32,480 nt of DNA from an uncultured Actinomycetes bacterium (GTDB lineage: Bacteria; Actinomycetota; Thermoleophilia; Solirubrobacterales; Solirubrobacteraceae): NCBI GenBank assembly GCA_937888775.1, contig CALAQT010000541.1, positions 1 to 32,480 on the forward strand. The letters run 5' to 3'. Made by a program: the position numbers and the translations under genes. How positions within the stretch are numbered: the stretch's first letter is position 1; every line of letters starts with the position of its first letter. The notes under the pieces are model-generated. The model saw only the letters and a list, made by a program, of their open reading frames with translations. It had not been told where the DNA came from and ran no database searches. Positions 17,559 through 26,547 of this stretch are shown here, one piece after another.

Positions 17559-18824
17559 CTAGCTGCACTGAGGCTCGAGCCGCCCACGGTCCTCCCTAAG
17601 CAACGTCTGCAGCCTCGGTCTCCTTCCGAGACCGAGGGTGCGTTCATAGGCCGCGAGCAGCTGCTCTTCGGACCGCTGCCACGACAGGACCTGCTCCACG
17701 CGCTCGCGCCCGAGCGATCCCATGCGGCTGCGCCGCTCGGGATCTTCGAGCAGCTCATCGATTCGCGCCGCGAACGAGGCTGCCTGATTCGGCGTCGCGT
17801 ACAGCGCTGCTTCGCCCGCGGACAGCCGCGACTCAGCCAGGTCGAACGCGACGATCGGGCGCGACATCGAGAGGTACTCGGCGAGCTTGACCATCGTTGA
17901 GACGTCGTTCAGAGGGCTCTTGGGCTCCGGTGACAGGCATACGTCGGCGCTCGAGAGCAGCCGCGTGATCGCCCCGTCGTCCAGCCAGCCGGTGAACTCG
18001 ACGAGGTCCGCGATGCCGAGCTGTAGCGCGAGGCGCTCCAGCTCCGGCCTGGCCTCACCCTCGCCGGCAAACACGGCGTGCCAGTCGGTCCTGCGCGAGG
18101 CGAGCTCGGCCAGCGCGCGGAGCGCGTAGTCGACTCCATCCTGGGGCGCCATCACCCCGAGGTAGGCGAGCAGCAGCGGCTTGCCGCGCTTCAGCGAGGC
18201 GTCGGGAGCGGTCGGCTTGAATCGCCGCGTGTCCGGCCCGTTGCGGACGACGAACACGCCGTCCGGCGACTTGCCTGCCCGCGTCAGCGCGATTCGCCTG
18301 TAGGACTCGTTCGTCGCCAGCACGGTGTCCGCGGCGCGCAACGCGATTCGCTCGACCGACAGCGTGGCCCGGTGGGCCAGCGGATGCCCGTCGCCGAACC
18401 GCGTCAGGAACAGCTCGGGAGTGAGGTCATGGTGGTCGAACACCAGTCGCGCGCCGCGACGCAGCGCGGGCGCTGCGGCGAGGAACATGAAATCGGGCGG
18501 GCTGCAGACGTGGACGACGTCGAACGAGCCATCGCGGGACACCCGCCGGACGGCGCGCCAAGCCTGCCACAGCGCGGCGCCGTACTCGCGTGCGTATCCG
18601 GGCAGTCCTCCGGAGGCGAACCGCAGCGGGAAGCGATGGATCTGCACGCCGTCGCGCAGTTCGAAGCGGGCCCGCTCGCCGCCCGCGCGCTCGCCTTCGT
18701 CGCCCTGCGGACACACGACCACGACCTCGCATCCCGTCTGCACGAGCGTCTGCGAGATCGCCCACACGCGCCGGTCCGAAGGGATCGACTCGTTCTCGTT
18801 GACGACCAGTACTCGGGCGCGCAT
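17559..18824 (-). CDS. GT4-family (GT-B fold) glycosyltransferase
   Basis: The 421-residue product has the two-domain GT-B layout of group 1 glycosyltransferases. The N-terminal acceptor domain contains Asp-Val-Val-His-Val-Cys-Ser-Pro-Pro near 102-110. The donor domain starts at about 215 with Leu-Leu-Ala-Tyr-Leu-Gly-Val-Met. The nucleotide-sugar site, with Ser-Pro-Glu-Pro and Lys-Leu-Ala-Glu-Tyr-Leu-Ser, lies at 298-320. It probably adds a sugar to a lipid-linked glycan at the inner face of the membrane; donor and acceptor are unknown. The ATG at 18824 shares one base with the deacetylase stop (TGATG). It is the third gene of a FemAB-deacetylase-GT4 run. Confidence 0.92.
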   Translation of the reverse strand: MRARVLVVNENESIPSDRRVWAISQTLVQTGCEVVVVCPQGDEGERAGGERARFELRDGVQIHRFPLRFASGGLPGYAREYGAALWQAWRAVRRVSRDGSFDVVHVCSPPDFMFLAAAPALRRGARLVFDHHDLTPELFLTRFGDGHPLAHRATLSVERIALRAADTVLATNESYRRIALTRAGKSPDGVFVVRNGPDTRRFKPTAPDASLKRGKPLLLAYLGVMAPQDGVDYALRALAELASRRTDWHAVFAGEGEARPELERLALQLGIADLVEFTGWLDDGAITRLLSSADVCLSPEPKSPLNDVSTMVKLAEYLSMSRPIVAFDLAESRLSAGEAALYATPNQAASFAARIDELLEDPERRSRMGSLGRERVEQVLSWQRSEEQLLAAYERTLGLGRRPRLQTLLREDRGRLEPQCS

Positions 18825-19936
18825 CAGAGCTCAAATCCTGTGTCTGACGCCCACCACACGGACGCTCCGTGCCCGAGGCCCTCACCGGCTTGCACGTCCG
18901 CCGGGGGCATCGGCGTCCGGGCCCTCCACCAGCCGGCGACCTCGCGCGGCAGCGCGTGCCAGCAGTCGCGCTGGCCGGCCAGGTAGATCAGGAAGTCCTC
19001 GTACTGGCGCAGGCGCTCAGATGAATTCAGATAGTCCGGGTGCGTGTTCAGGTTGACGAGGCCGTGGTTGGCGATGATCCAGTCGCTCTTGCGCACCCAG
19101 AGCTCGATCGAGTGCTGCCGGAGCACCTCCCAGAGGGTGTGGTCCTGCACGAGCGTCATCGGAAGCTCGACCACGTCGCCGAACAGGAATGGCAGGATCG
19201 AGCAGCAACCGCCCGGCTGCGGCTCGAATGGATCCGTGTCCGGGTAAGAGCTGTCGTACAGGCAGCCCAGCTCGTGCATCCAATCGGCTCGCCGGTGGGT
19301 GGCGGGAGACCGGAACCCGACCGCCCCCCAGCTCTCGAGATACGCGTGGATCTTCGGCAAGTCGTCCAGGAATCGGCTGCGCGTCTGGAACAGCTTGCCG
19401 TCGTGATTGATCCCGTGCAGCCCGATCTCGCATCCAGCGTCGCGCAGTTTCTCGAACGTCCCCGGCGGGATCCGGTAGTCCTCGGCGACGAAGTTCCACG
19501 CCGAGCGCAGGCCGTGGCGCTGCTCGACCTCGAGCACGCGCTCGATGTTGTCGATCCCGGCAGCGCCCTCGACGTCGTGCGTGAGTACACATGCCGCGCG
19601 CCATGGACGTGGCCACAGGCCGACGAACGGCAGCCGGTCCGCTCGGGCCTCGATCAGCGCCGCACGCACGCCCTCGTGGAGCTGGTCGACGAGGATCGGC
19701 TCGATCGGCCATGCCGGAAACGCTCGCTGTGCCTGACGCCTCGCGTACGCGCGGCGGAGCGTCAGCTGCATCCCGCGGGGGATCAGTGGCTTCACCCTGT
19801 AGTAGAGGGTTAAGGCTGGGTTGCGGCCGGGCTCACCCAGGTAGTGCTCGCACTGGTAATGCCGGGGATCGAACTCGTTCCAGGGAGCGAGAACGTCGTA
19901 AGCGCGGTCACCCGCCGGCAGCGATTGAATGCTCAC
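18824..19936 (-). CDS. Polysaccharide deacetylase-family protein (NodB-like)
   Basis: 370 residues from the GTG at 19936, preceded by GAGGA about 11 bases upstream. A longer frame to 20287 overlaps the FemAB gene and is rejected. The NodB-type core starts with Leu-Thr-His-Asp-Val-Glu at 118-123, whose Asp121 fits the catalytic/metal Asp. The metal-binding pair His174 and His178 lies in His-Gly-Ile-Asn-His-Asp. Gly-Phe-Arg-Ser-Pro-Ala at 207-212 is a further family motif. About 110 residues precede the core, as in deacetylases of exopolysaccharide loci. No signal peptide is seen, so action may be cytoplasmic or at the membrane face. Likely reaction: metal-dependent N- or O-deacetylation of a glycan. 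Confidence 0.88.
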   Translation of the reverse strand: MSIQSLPAGDRAYDVLAPWNEFDPRHYQCEHYLGEPGRNPALTLYYRVKPLIPRGMQLTLRRAYARRQAQRAFPAWPIEPILVDQLHEGVRAALIEARADRLPFVGLWPRPWRAACVLTHDVEGAAGIDNIERVLEVEQRHGLRSAWNFVAEDYRIPPGTFEKLRDAGCEIGLHGINHDGKLFQTRSRFLDDLPKIHAYLESWGAVGFRSPATHRRADWMHELGCLYDSSYPDTDPFEPQPGGCCSILPFLFGDVVELPMTLVQDHTLWEVLRQHSIELWVRKSDWIIANHGLVNLNTHPDYLNSSERLRQYEDFLIYLAGQRDCWHALPREVAGWWRARTPMPPADVQAGEGLGHGASVWWASDTGFEL

Positions 19937-19950
19937 GGTCGGATCGGTCC

Positions 19951-20982
19951 TCACCCGAAGTGTCGGTATAGGGCCAGGCCGGCGAGGCGTCCTGTCATCG
20001 CGGGAGTCCGTGTGATCAGCGTTCGGGCGAGGCTGGGGACGCCGCTGCCGGCCGTCTTTGGCCGCCGCGACAGCGCGGTGTAGACGAGCTCGCGCTCGTC
20101 GCCGCCCCAGCCTCGCTTGAACGACCGCAGCCCCTCGTTGTCCAGATCGGTTCGACCGAGGTCCAGCGCCGTGGCCCCGTGCTGGCATCCCCAGCGAATC
20201 GACTCCATGAAGATCGCGTGGTTCGGGCGCTTGTTCAGATGTTCGGGCGCGGAGGCTCCGTACTTGTAAGTCAGGGTGTCCCCCCAATTGAGGTACAGCG
20301 CCGCGGCCACCGGTTGATCGTCTGAGACAGCGAGCAGGACGAATCCGAGCCCGGCGTCGAACAGGCGAGCGAAGCGCCGGATGAACCGCCGTGGCTGTGT
20401 CGGCACGCCCTGGCGCTGCCGCGTCCGGAGATGCAGGCGGTAGAAGGCATCCAGCTCCTCGACGCCGGTCCCGCGGCGAACCTCGATGCCTTCGCGTGTG
20501 GCTCGCGTGATCCCGCGCCGAACGTTGCTGACGAACCTGGACCTGACCGCGTCGAGGTCCTGCCCGAGCGGAATCTCATGGTGATAGAAGCCCTTGCCGC
20601 TGACAGGCAGGCCCGGCGCAGCGGCGCGCACCTCGATGTCGATGCCGAGCCGCTCGTGCTCCTCGCGCAGCGAGGCCAGGAGCAGCTGGCGTGCATGATC
20701 GCTGGCGGTGGCGTCGAACGCGAACGGGCAGAGGTCCGAGAACGGCAGGGCGACGAGGCGGTTGCCCGTCAGCCGGCTGCGCACATGCGCCAGCGGCAGG
20801 CCCGCGACGATCCGCTCGTCCGAGTCGACCACGCAGTGAGCCAGCATCCGGTAGCCATACTGCGCGTGCAGCAGGCGCAGCCATTCGACGTGATGGAAGA
20901 TCGTGGCGTTGGGACTCGTCGCGACGAAGGTCTGCCACCGCTCGTCGGCAAGAGGGTCGATCGTCGTGCTGCGCAGGGTCAT
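19951..20982 (-). CDS. FemAB-like GNAT-fold transferase
   Basis: The 343-residue product looks like the FemAB family associated with exopolysaccharide loci. The N-terminal half has Ile-Phe-His-His-Val-Glu-Trp-Leu at about 28-35. The C-terminal half has the GNAT-like segments Tyr-Leu-Asn-Trp-Gly-Asp-Thr-Leu-Thr-Tyr-Lys-Tyr-Gly and Leu-Asp-Leu-Gly-Arg-Thr-Asp. Family members move aminoacyl or acyl groups onto cell-wall precursors or glycans. The ATG at 20982 has AGGA 7 bases upstream. It is the first gene of the long leftward run; a 106-bp divergent gap separates it from the rightward GT2 gene at 21089 and should hold promoters for both, though none was clear. The substrate is unknown. Confidence 0.87.
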   Translation of the reverse strand: MTLRSTTIDPLADERWQTFVATSPNATIFHHVEWLRLLHAQYGYRMLAHCVVDSDERIVAGLPLAHVRSRLTGNRLVALPFSDLCPFAFDATASDHARQLLLASLREEHERLGIDIEVRAAAPGLPVSGKGFYHHEIPLGQDLDAVRSRFVSNVRRGITRATREGIEVRRGTGVEELDAFYRLHLRTRQRQGVPTQPRRFIRRFARLFDAGLGFVLLAVSDDQPVAAALYLNWGDTLTYKYGASAPEHLNKRPNHAIFMESIRWGCQHGATALDLGRTDLDNEGLRSFKRGWGGDERELVYTALSRRPKTAGSGVPSLARTLITRTPAMTGRLAGLALYRHFG

Positions 20983-21088
20983 GGCGTCGTCCTACAAACG
21001 AGCGCCGTGCGGGATTTCTCGCAGTCGGCCATCTGGCGTTCAGGCCACCGTCCCGCAAGACGTGCGGCCCGGATTCCGTTAACACACC

Positions 21089-22150
21089 GTGCGGTCTGCG
21101 CTTCCACGCGTCAAGGTCATCGTGCCCTGCTACCGGTACGCCGGGCTCTTGGAGGGGTGCGTTGGCAGCGTCCTGGGCCAGGAGGGTGTCGACGTGCGGG
21201 TGCTCGTGATCGACGACTGCTCGCCGGATGACACTCCCGAGGTTGCCGCGCGCCTGTGCGCCCGCGACGAGCGCGTCCAGTCGGGGCGCCACGGCGTGAA
21301 CGTCGGGATGATCCCGACGTTGAACGAGGGACTCGAGTGGGCCGAGGACAGCGACTACACGGTGGTGCTGTCCGCCGACGACCTGCTTGTTCCGGATTGC
21401 CTGCGCCGCGCCGTCGCGGTGATGGGCGCGCATCCGGAGGTCGGCATGGTGTACGGACGAAGCCTGTACGCCTACGAGGGCCGGCCGCTGCCCACCACGT
21501 ACGGGCGGTGGCGCGGAACCGACGTCTGGTCCGGGTACGACTGGGTCCGGGCACGCTGCCGCTCCGGCTACAACTGCATCTCCTCGCCAGAGGTCGTGAC
21601 GAGGACGACCGTCCAGCGAGCGGTCGGCGGCTATGACCCCGCCTGCTACCACACGAGCGATCTGCAGCTGTGGCTGCGGGTCGCAGCGGTTGCCGATGTC
21701 GCGTACATCAGGGGCGTCGGGCAGGCGATCTACCGGATCCAGCCTGATGGAATGCTCCGCAGCGCCGACACGCCGATCGTCGATCTCAGCGAGCGCCGGC
21801 TGGCCTTCGATTCGTTCTTCGCCGGCGGCGGTGCCCAGCTCCGCGATGCTCAGCGGCTCCACGAGATGGCCTGCCGTTCGCTTGCTCGCCAGGCGCTGTG
21901 GCAGGCCAGCCGCGCGATCGACCGCGGCCGGGCGAGCGGACCCGATGCGCTGCCCGTCGAGGAGTTGACGGCGTTCGCCCTGGACGTCTATCCGCGCTCC
22001 AGACGGCTCGCCGAGTGGCGCGGCCTGCGCTTGCGCCGGGCGATCGGCGAGGGCCGCTCGCGCTGGTTCCTGCCGTTCGTCGCGACCGGCTCCGCCCACC
22101 GCGCCAAGACCCACGCCCTGAAGCTGCGCTGGAAGCTCAAAGGGATCTGA
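21089..22150 (+). CDS. GT2-family (GT-A fold) glycosyltransferase
   Basis: 353 residues from a GTG at 21089, which sits just before the family's opening strand (Val-Lys-Val-Ile-Val-Pro-Cys-Tyr). Asp-Asp-Cys-Ser-Pro-Asp-Asp-Thr marks the nucleotide site and Val-Leu-Ser-Ala-Asp-Asp the metal-binding region, as in GT2 enzymes. A poorly conserved, Arg-rich C-terminal part (about 270-353) may contact the membrane. It probably transfers a sugar from a nucleotide donor in polysaccharide assembly. The gene stands alone on the plus strand. Its last 14 bases overlap the 3' end of the convergent GT2 gene. No ribosome site stands out. Confidence 0.9.
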   Translation: MRSALPRVKVIVPCYRYAGLLEGCVGSVLGQEGVDVRVLVIDDCSPDDTPEVAARLCARDERVQSGRHGVNVGMIPTLNEGLEWAEDSDYTVVLSADDLLVPDCLRRAVAVMGAHPEVGMVYGRSLYAYEGRPLPTTYGRWRGTDVWSGYDWVRARCRSGYNCISSPEVVTRTTVQRAVGGYDPACYHTSDLQLWLRVAAVADVAYIRGVGQAIYRIQPDGMLRSADTPIVDLSERRLAFDSFFAGGGAQLRDAQRLHEMACRSLARQALWQASRAIDRGRASGPDALPVEELTAFALDVYPRSRRLAEWRGLRLRRAIGEGRSRWFLPFVATGSAHRAKTHALKLRWKLKGI

Positions 22151-23027
22151 CGCGGCGCCCAAGTGCTGCGCGCATGCGGCCGGCCAGCTCGCGACGAACC
22201 CAGCGGCGATAGGCGGGGTCCTCAACCCGCGGCGCGCCGGTCGCGACGGCTTGTAGATAGCCGCCGAAGAACGCGAGACCGGAGACACCTCGTGGGCGTT
22301 CGAAGCCCGTCTTGATCGCGCGCAGCGCCACCCACGGGAGTGGGAAATGCAGCATGTAGAAGCTCTTGCCGTACCGGACCTTGCCGCGCAGCACGCCGTC
22401 AGCCGAGGCAAGCGGACGGTGATGCCAGCCGACCAGCTCGGGCAGCGACCGGGTCTTGAATCCACGCATGCGCGCGTAGACCTCGTCGATCGTGTCCCAA
22501 CCGAGTCGCTCCTCGATCCCGCCGATCGCCTCGAAGCATGGACGCGAGTAGCACTTCAGCGCGCCGCGGACGTGGTAGTCGTACGGGAACGGGTCAAGCG
22601 TCCATCCCGCGGGCGACGGCTCGAGCAACACACCGCCCGCCAGTCCGAGGCTGGGGTCGCCGGCGAATTCGCTCAGCAGCAGCTCGAAATACCGCGGCGG
22701 CAGCTCGATGTCGCCGTCGAGCTTGGAGATGTGCGTATACGTCTGCCACGGCATGCTCGACAGGGCAGCGTTGAACGCGCACGCTTCGGCCGCGACGGCC
22801 AGTCGATCGGGAACCTGGCGCGCGGCGCCGCTCGAGCTCTGCACATGCATGAACGGAAGCTGGCCGGCGAGCTCCGCGAGGATCTCGGGGGTCGCGTCGG
22901 TGGAGTTGTCGTCGATCACCAGCCACGCGTCGGGTGGCCGCGTCTGCGCTGCGAGCGCCCGCGCCACGCGAGCGATGTGATTGGCCTCGTTTCGGACCGG
23001 GGAGATGACGAGCAAGCGCTGGCTCAT
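22137..23027 (-). CDS. GT2-family glycosyltransferase
   Basis: 296 residues from the ATG at 23027, which overlaps the stop of the upstream GT2 gene by four bases (ATGA). The longer frame to 23801 only shadows that gene. GT2 features are Val-Ile-Ser-Pro-Val-Arg-Asn-Glu at the start, Ile-Asp-Asp-Asn-Ser-Thr-Asp for nucleotide binding, and Lys-Leu-Asp-Gly-Asp-Ile-Glu-Leu with a DxD-type metal site. A later Glu-Arg-Leu-Gly-Trp-Asp-Thr segment falls where the catalytic base usually lies. It resembles glycosyltransferases of capsule and cell-wall glycan loci. Donor and acceptor are unknown. Confidence 0.9.
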   Translation of the reverse strand: MSQRLLVISPVRNEANHIARVARALAAQTRPPDAWLVIDDNSTDATPEILAELAGQLPFMHVQSSSGAARQVPDRLAVAAEACAFNAALSSMPWQTYTHISKLDGDIELPPRYFELLLSEFAGDPSLGLAGGVLLEPSPAGWTLDPFPYDYHVRGALKCYSRPCFEAIGGIEERLGWDTIDEVYARMRGFKTRSLPELVGWHHRPLASADGVLRGKVRYGKSFYMLHFPLPWVALRAIKTGFERPRGVSGLAFFGGYLQAVATGAPRVEDPAYRRWVRRELAGRMRAALGRRVRSL

Positions 23028-23977
23028 CGCGGCGCCTGCCTCGGAAACGGTGCGGCCGCGCGGTCCAGAACGACCGAAAGAGCGCGTGTTTCGGCGCTGG
23101 CTCGGGCGGCCAGGGCAGGGCGCACGGGGCGCAGGGCGCCGAACGCGAGGGCGCGAGTCATGTGGCGCACCGCCACCGCCGCGCGCATCAGCGTGGCCTT
23201 GCGCGCGCCGAGGTGCTTGCGCGCAAACAGGAGCCGCGAGTAGCTGAGCTGGGCGAGCAGCTCGGCGCCGTAGTGATCGCTCTTGTGGTGGACGATGTCC
23301 ATCACCGGCAGGTGGCGGACATCCCATCCCGCGCGCCGGCAGCGATAGCACCAATCCGTCTCCTCGGAGTACAAGAAGAACCGCTCGTCGAGCGGGCCGA
23401 CATCGCGCACCGCCTCCGCGCGCGCGATCAGGAACGCACCGCACAGCCAGTCGGCGGAGCGCTCCGCTCGGTACCCGTGGGCGTCGGAGTAGATCTCTCC
23501 CCAGCCGCACAATTCGGTCAGCCGACCGGGTGCGAGGGCCTCTCCGAGCGTTCGCCACGGGCTCGGATCGCGGCGGATCGAGTAGTCCAGCGAGCCGTCG
23601 GGCGCGCGCTGCATGACGCTCGCCATCCCCACTTCGGGGCGCTTGTCCAGCGCCGAGACGAGCGCAGCGAACGTGCCGCTGAGGACCTCCACGTCGGGAT
23701 TGAGGAGCAACACGTAGCGCCCGCGGGCCTCGCGCAGCGCGCGATTGTTGGCCGCCGCGAAGCCGGCGTTCTCGCCGCGGATGACGTGCACGTCGGGCCA
23801 CTCGCGTTCGATCGCCTCAGCGGTCGGCTCGTGCGATCCGCTGTCGACGACGTACCACTCGACGCCGATCGAACCGACCGCAGCATGCGCTCGGCGAAGC
23901 GTCCTCAGCGCGAGCTCGGTGCGGTTGTGGGTCACCACGATGACACTCAGGTCGGGCTGTCCGGGAGTCTCATGCAT
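23024..23977 (-). CDS. GT2-family glycosyltransferase, rhamnosyltransferase-like
   Basis: 317 residues from the ATG at 23977. In-frame GTG (23980) and TTG (23989) codons lie just upstream, and none has a clear ribosome site. The start region reads Leu-Ser-Val-Ile-Val-Val-Thr-His-Asn-Arg. Asn-Ala-Gly-Phe-Ala-Ala-Ala-Asn-Asn and Leu-Leu-Leu-Asn-Pro-Asp-Val give the nucleotide and metal sites. Phe-Leu-Tyr-Ser-Glu-Glu-Thr-Asp-Trp-Cys-Tyr-Arg matches the catalytic segment of WbbL-like rhamnosyltransferases. It is the first gene of a two-gene leftward operon. The 111-bp divergent gap to the Wzz-like gene at 24089 has no recognisable motif. dTDP-rhamnose as donor is a guess from the family. Confidence 0.9.
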   Translation of the reverse strand: MHETPGQPDLSVIVVTHNRTELALRTLRRAHAAVGSIGVEWYVVDSGSHEPTAEAIEREWPDVHVIRGENAGFAAANNRALREARGRYVLLLNPDVEVLSGTFAALVSALDKRPEVGMASVMQRAPDGSLDYSIRRDPSPWRTLGEALAPGRLTELCGWGEIYSDAHGYRAERSADWLCGAFLIARAEAVRDVGPLDERFFLYSEETDWCYRCRRAGWDVRHLPVMDIVHHKSDHYGAELLAQLSYSRLLFARKHLGARKATLMRAAVAVRHMTRALAFGALRPVRPALAARASAETRALSVVLDRAAAPFPRQAPR

Positions 23978-24088
23978 CACCGAAAGCAACGCGCACGCGG
24001 GGGGATTTCTCGCTCATGGCGGTCGTCGGAGGAACAACTTCGTAAAGATCGGATTAGCGCACAAGTTGCCCCCGGCAGGTTTCGTTAG

Positions 24089-25078
24089 ATGGGCATGGAG
24101 TTCGCTATCGCAATCAGAAAGCTTCTGCGGCACAAGCTCGCCATCGCCATCGGCGTGCTCGTCGCAGGCGCGGCCGGGATCCTGTCCGTCTACAACCTCA
24201 ACGGCACCTCGCTCGTCGCGAAGACCGGAGTTCAGCACTCCACCGCCAGCACCCAGGTGCTCGTCGACGCGCCGTCCTCAGCGCTGGCCGACCTCGCTTC
24301 CCAGGGAGCCGGGACACCCTTGCAGAGCCTGGCGACGACGCTCGCGAACTTCGCTCCGAGCCAAGCCGTGCTCAACCTGATCGGCCCGGCCGCCGGACTC
24401 ACGGGCGGGCAGCTGTACGCGGAGGGGCCGGTCTCGCAGAACCTGCCGCGCACCGTGCAGGAGCCGACCGACCTGCAGCGCAACATCCAGATCTCGGGCG
24501 AAGCGGCTCCGTTCCGGCTGCAGTTCAACTCGGACCCCAACCTCCCTGAGATCGGGATCTACGCTCAGGCTCCGACGACCGCCGAGGCGATCAGGCTGGC
24601 GAACGCCGCCGTCACCGGGCTGACCGAGTACCTCACTCAGCTCCAGCAGGCCGAAAAGGTCTCAGCGAGCAACCGGGTCGTGCTCCGCCCGCTCGGACAG
24701 GCGACCGGCGGTGTCGATGCGCCGAGCGCGAGCAAGACGCTAGGACTGATGGCTTTCCTCGGCGTGTTCGTGCTCTGGTGCGCGATGATCCTGGTCGGCG
24801 AGCGCTTGCTTGCGACCTGGCGGATAAGCGCGACGTACGCGCCCGCAGGCACACCTCCCGCAGGCACACCTCCCGCAGGCACACCTCGCTCGCGCGAGCG
24901 TCTCAGGACCAAGCAGCGCGAGTCAAGGGCCGTCAAGCGATCGGCCAACGGCGCGACGTCGGCCGAGCCGCTCGATGAAGATTTCGCCGCGGAGCACAAC
25001 GGCTTCGCTGAGGAGCTGGGTCACGCCCGGCTGGCGTCGGTCGTCGCCCGCGCAGAAACCGCAGACGATTCCGACTGA
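24089..25078 (+). CDS. Wzz-like polysaccharide chain-length/co-polymerase membrane protein
   Basis: The 329-residue product has membrane segments at about 17-34 and 218-240 with an extracellular domain of about 180 residues between them. This is the topology of polysaccharide co-polymerases (Wzz/CapA-like). The outer domain includes Gln-Val-Leu-Val-Asp-Ala-Pro and an Ala-Pro-Thr-Thr-Ala-Glu-Ala-x2-Leu-Ala-Asn-Ala segment common in Wzz-like proteins. A basic cytoplasmic tail follows, containing a short Ala-Gly-Thr-Pro-Pro repeat. No tyrosine kinase domain is fused or next to it in the window. The ligase/polymerase gene starts 2 bases after its stop, so they are coupled. It probably sets glycan chain length during export. 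Annotation rests on topology and context more than strong motifs. Confidence 0.78.
   Translation: MGMEFAIAIRKLLRHKLAIAIGVLVAGAAGILSVYNLNGTSLVAKTGVQHSTASTQVLVDAPSSALADLASQGAGTPLQSLATTLANFAPSQAVLNLIGPAAGLTGGQLYAEGPVSQNLPRTVQEPTDLQRNIQISGEAAPFRLQFNSDPNLPEIGIYAQAPTTAEAIRLANAAVTGLTEYLTQLQQAEKVSASNRVVLRPLGQATGGVDAPSASKTLGLMAFLGVFVLWCAMILVGERLLATWRISATYAPAGTPPAGTPPAGTPRSRERLRTKQRESRAVKRSANGATSAEPLDEDFAAEHNGFAEELGHARLASVVARAETADDSD
24842..24886 (+). repeat. Three tandem 15-bp units
   Basis: The unit CCCGCAGGCACACCT occurs three times without change and encodes Pro-Ala-Gly-Thr-Pro repeats in the cytoplasmic tail of the Wzz-like protein. Such in-frame minisatellites can change copy number between strains. 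Confidence 0.9.
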
Positions 25079-25080
25079 CG

Positions 25081-26547
25081 ATGTCGGCAATCGCAAGCGG
25101 CGCCGGCGAGAGGATGCTGCCGGCGCGCTTCGTTCCGCTGCCCGCGGAAGCACGTAGGCAAGACGCGTTCCCGCACACGCGGCGACGGCTGCCGTGGATG
25201 CTCGCCGGCTTCCTCGCGCTGCTGTTCCTGGTTCCGATCGACTCCACGCATCTGAAGATCCATCTGCCGGTCGACTCCCACATCGACCGGTTCGCGATCC
25301 TCGCGATCGTCGCTGCGTGGTTCTGGCTCGGAGGTGACCAGCGCACGTTTTTCAATCCGCGGCGCTCGAAGCTGTTCATCACCTTCGCCGCGCTGTTCAC
25401 TGCGGCCACGATCGCCAGCGTGGTCCTCGACGGACCGCGGATCATCAACCTCAGCGAACTGACGCTGGCCGAGAAGCACCTGGCGACGCTCGCCGCGTTC
25501 CTGGTTGTCGGTTGGTTCACCTTGACCGCGGTCCGCCGCGCGGACCTACCCGGCCTGGCCAGTTACCTGATCGGCCTTGGGTGCCTGACGGCGCTCGGCG
25601 TCCTGATCGAGCGCCGCACCGGCTACAACGTCTTCTACAACTTCAGCGAGATGATCCTCAAGCCGATCGCGACGGTCGCGCCGGCGCCCACGAACATCCA
25701 TCCGGCGTTCGGCACCGACGGCCGCGCGGTCGTCGTCGGACCGACCATCCACGGCCTTGCGGTCACCGCGCTGATGACGATGGTGATGCCGTTCGCGCTT
25801 GTGCGGATGCTCGATGCGAAGGAACGCAAACCGCGGCTGATGTACGCCGCGGCGTTCCTGCTAATGCTCGCCGGAGCCATCGCGACAGACAAGAAGACCG
25901 CGGTCGTCGTTCCGTTCGCGATCGTCGCGTACGTGACCTTCTACCGGCCGCGTCAGATGATGAAGATCGTCCCGATCGGCCTGATCGTGCTCGTCGGGAT
26001 CGTGCATTTCGCCTCGCCTGGCGCGCTCGGGTCGATCTTCGACAAGAAGCAGGCCGTCAACAGCAACTCGACCCTGCATCGCCTGGGGGATTTCTCGAGC
26101 GTGGTGCCGGACATCCTTGCCCATCCCGTCATCGGCCGCGGATTCGGCACGCTCAACCCCGACCAGCCGACGATCTTCCGGATCAACGACGACGAATACG
26201 TCGATGAGATCTGGCAGGTCGGGATCGTCGGCCTGCTCGCATACGTCGGGATGATCATCGCCCCAATTCTCGTCGCGCGCCGTGCGATCCGTGGGCGTGA
26301 TCCCGCGATGTGCTCGCTCGCGCTTGCCACCTCGGCGGGGTGCGTCGCCTACCTGGTGGTCAGCGCCCTGTTCGACGCGATGTCCTTCCCGCAGGCGCCG
26401 TACATGTTCTTTATAGTCGCGGCGCTGGCCACGGTCGCGTCGAGCAAGGGAGAGGACGACGACGAGGACGCGCCGAGAGCGCGCTCACCGCGTCGTCCCG
26501 GTCGAGCACGTCGCGCGCGCTCCTACGCCACGGCGGAGATGTCGTGA
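25081..26547 (+). CDS. O-antigen ligase/polymerase-like membrane protein (Wzy/WaaL type)
   Basis: The 488-residue product has about ten hydrophobic segments spread from about residue 38 to 455. Before the last segments is a large soluble loop (about 315-375) with Ser-Asn-Ser-Thr-Leu-His-Arg-Leu and His-Pro-Val-Ile-Gly-Arg-Gly-Phe-Gly. This fits the conserved periplasmic/external loop of the Wzy_C/O-antigen ligase family. Asp-Glu-Ile-Trp-Gln-Val-Gly-Ile-Val-Gly follows, another family hallmark. The C-terminal tail is acidic and then Arg-rich. The likely role is joining lipid-linked repeat units or ligating the glycan at the outer face of the membrane. It is tightly placed between the Wzz-like gene (2-base gap) and a methyltransferase (4-base overlap). 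Confidence 0.87.
   Translation: MSAIASGAGERMLPARFVPLPAEARRQDAFPHTRRRLPWMLAGFLALLFLVPIDSTHLKIHLPVDSHIDRFAILAIVAAWFWLGGDQRTFFNPRRSKLFITFAALFTAATIASVVLDGPRIINLSELTLAEKHLATLAAFLVVGWFTLTAVRRADLPGLASYLIGLGCLTALGVLIERRTGYNVFYNFSEMILKPIATVAPAPTNIHPAFGTDGRAVVVGPTIHGLAVTALMTMVMPFALVRMLDAKERKPRLMYAAAFLLMLAGAIATDKKTAVVVPFAIVAYVTFYRPRQMMKIVPIGLIVLVGIVHFASPGALGSIFDKKQAVNSNSTLHRLGDFSSVVPDILAHPVIGRGFGTLNPDQPTIFRINDDEYVDEIWQVGIVGLLAYVGMIIAPILVARRAIRGRDPAMCSLALATSAGCVAYLVVSALFDAMSFPQAPYMFFIVAALATVASSKGEDDDEDAPRARSPRRPGRARRARSYATAEMS

Noticed and set aside
20576..22465. 629-residue minus-strand ORF across two genes
   Set aside because: It crosses the FemAB gene and the antisense of a GT2 gene. Both have recognisable families in other frames.
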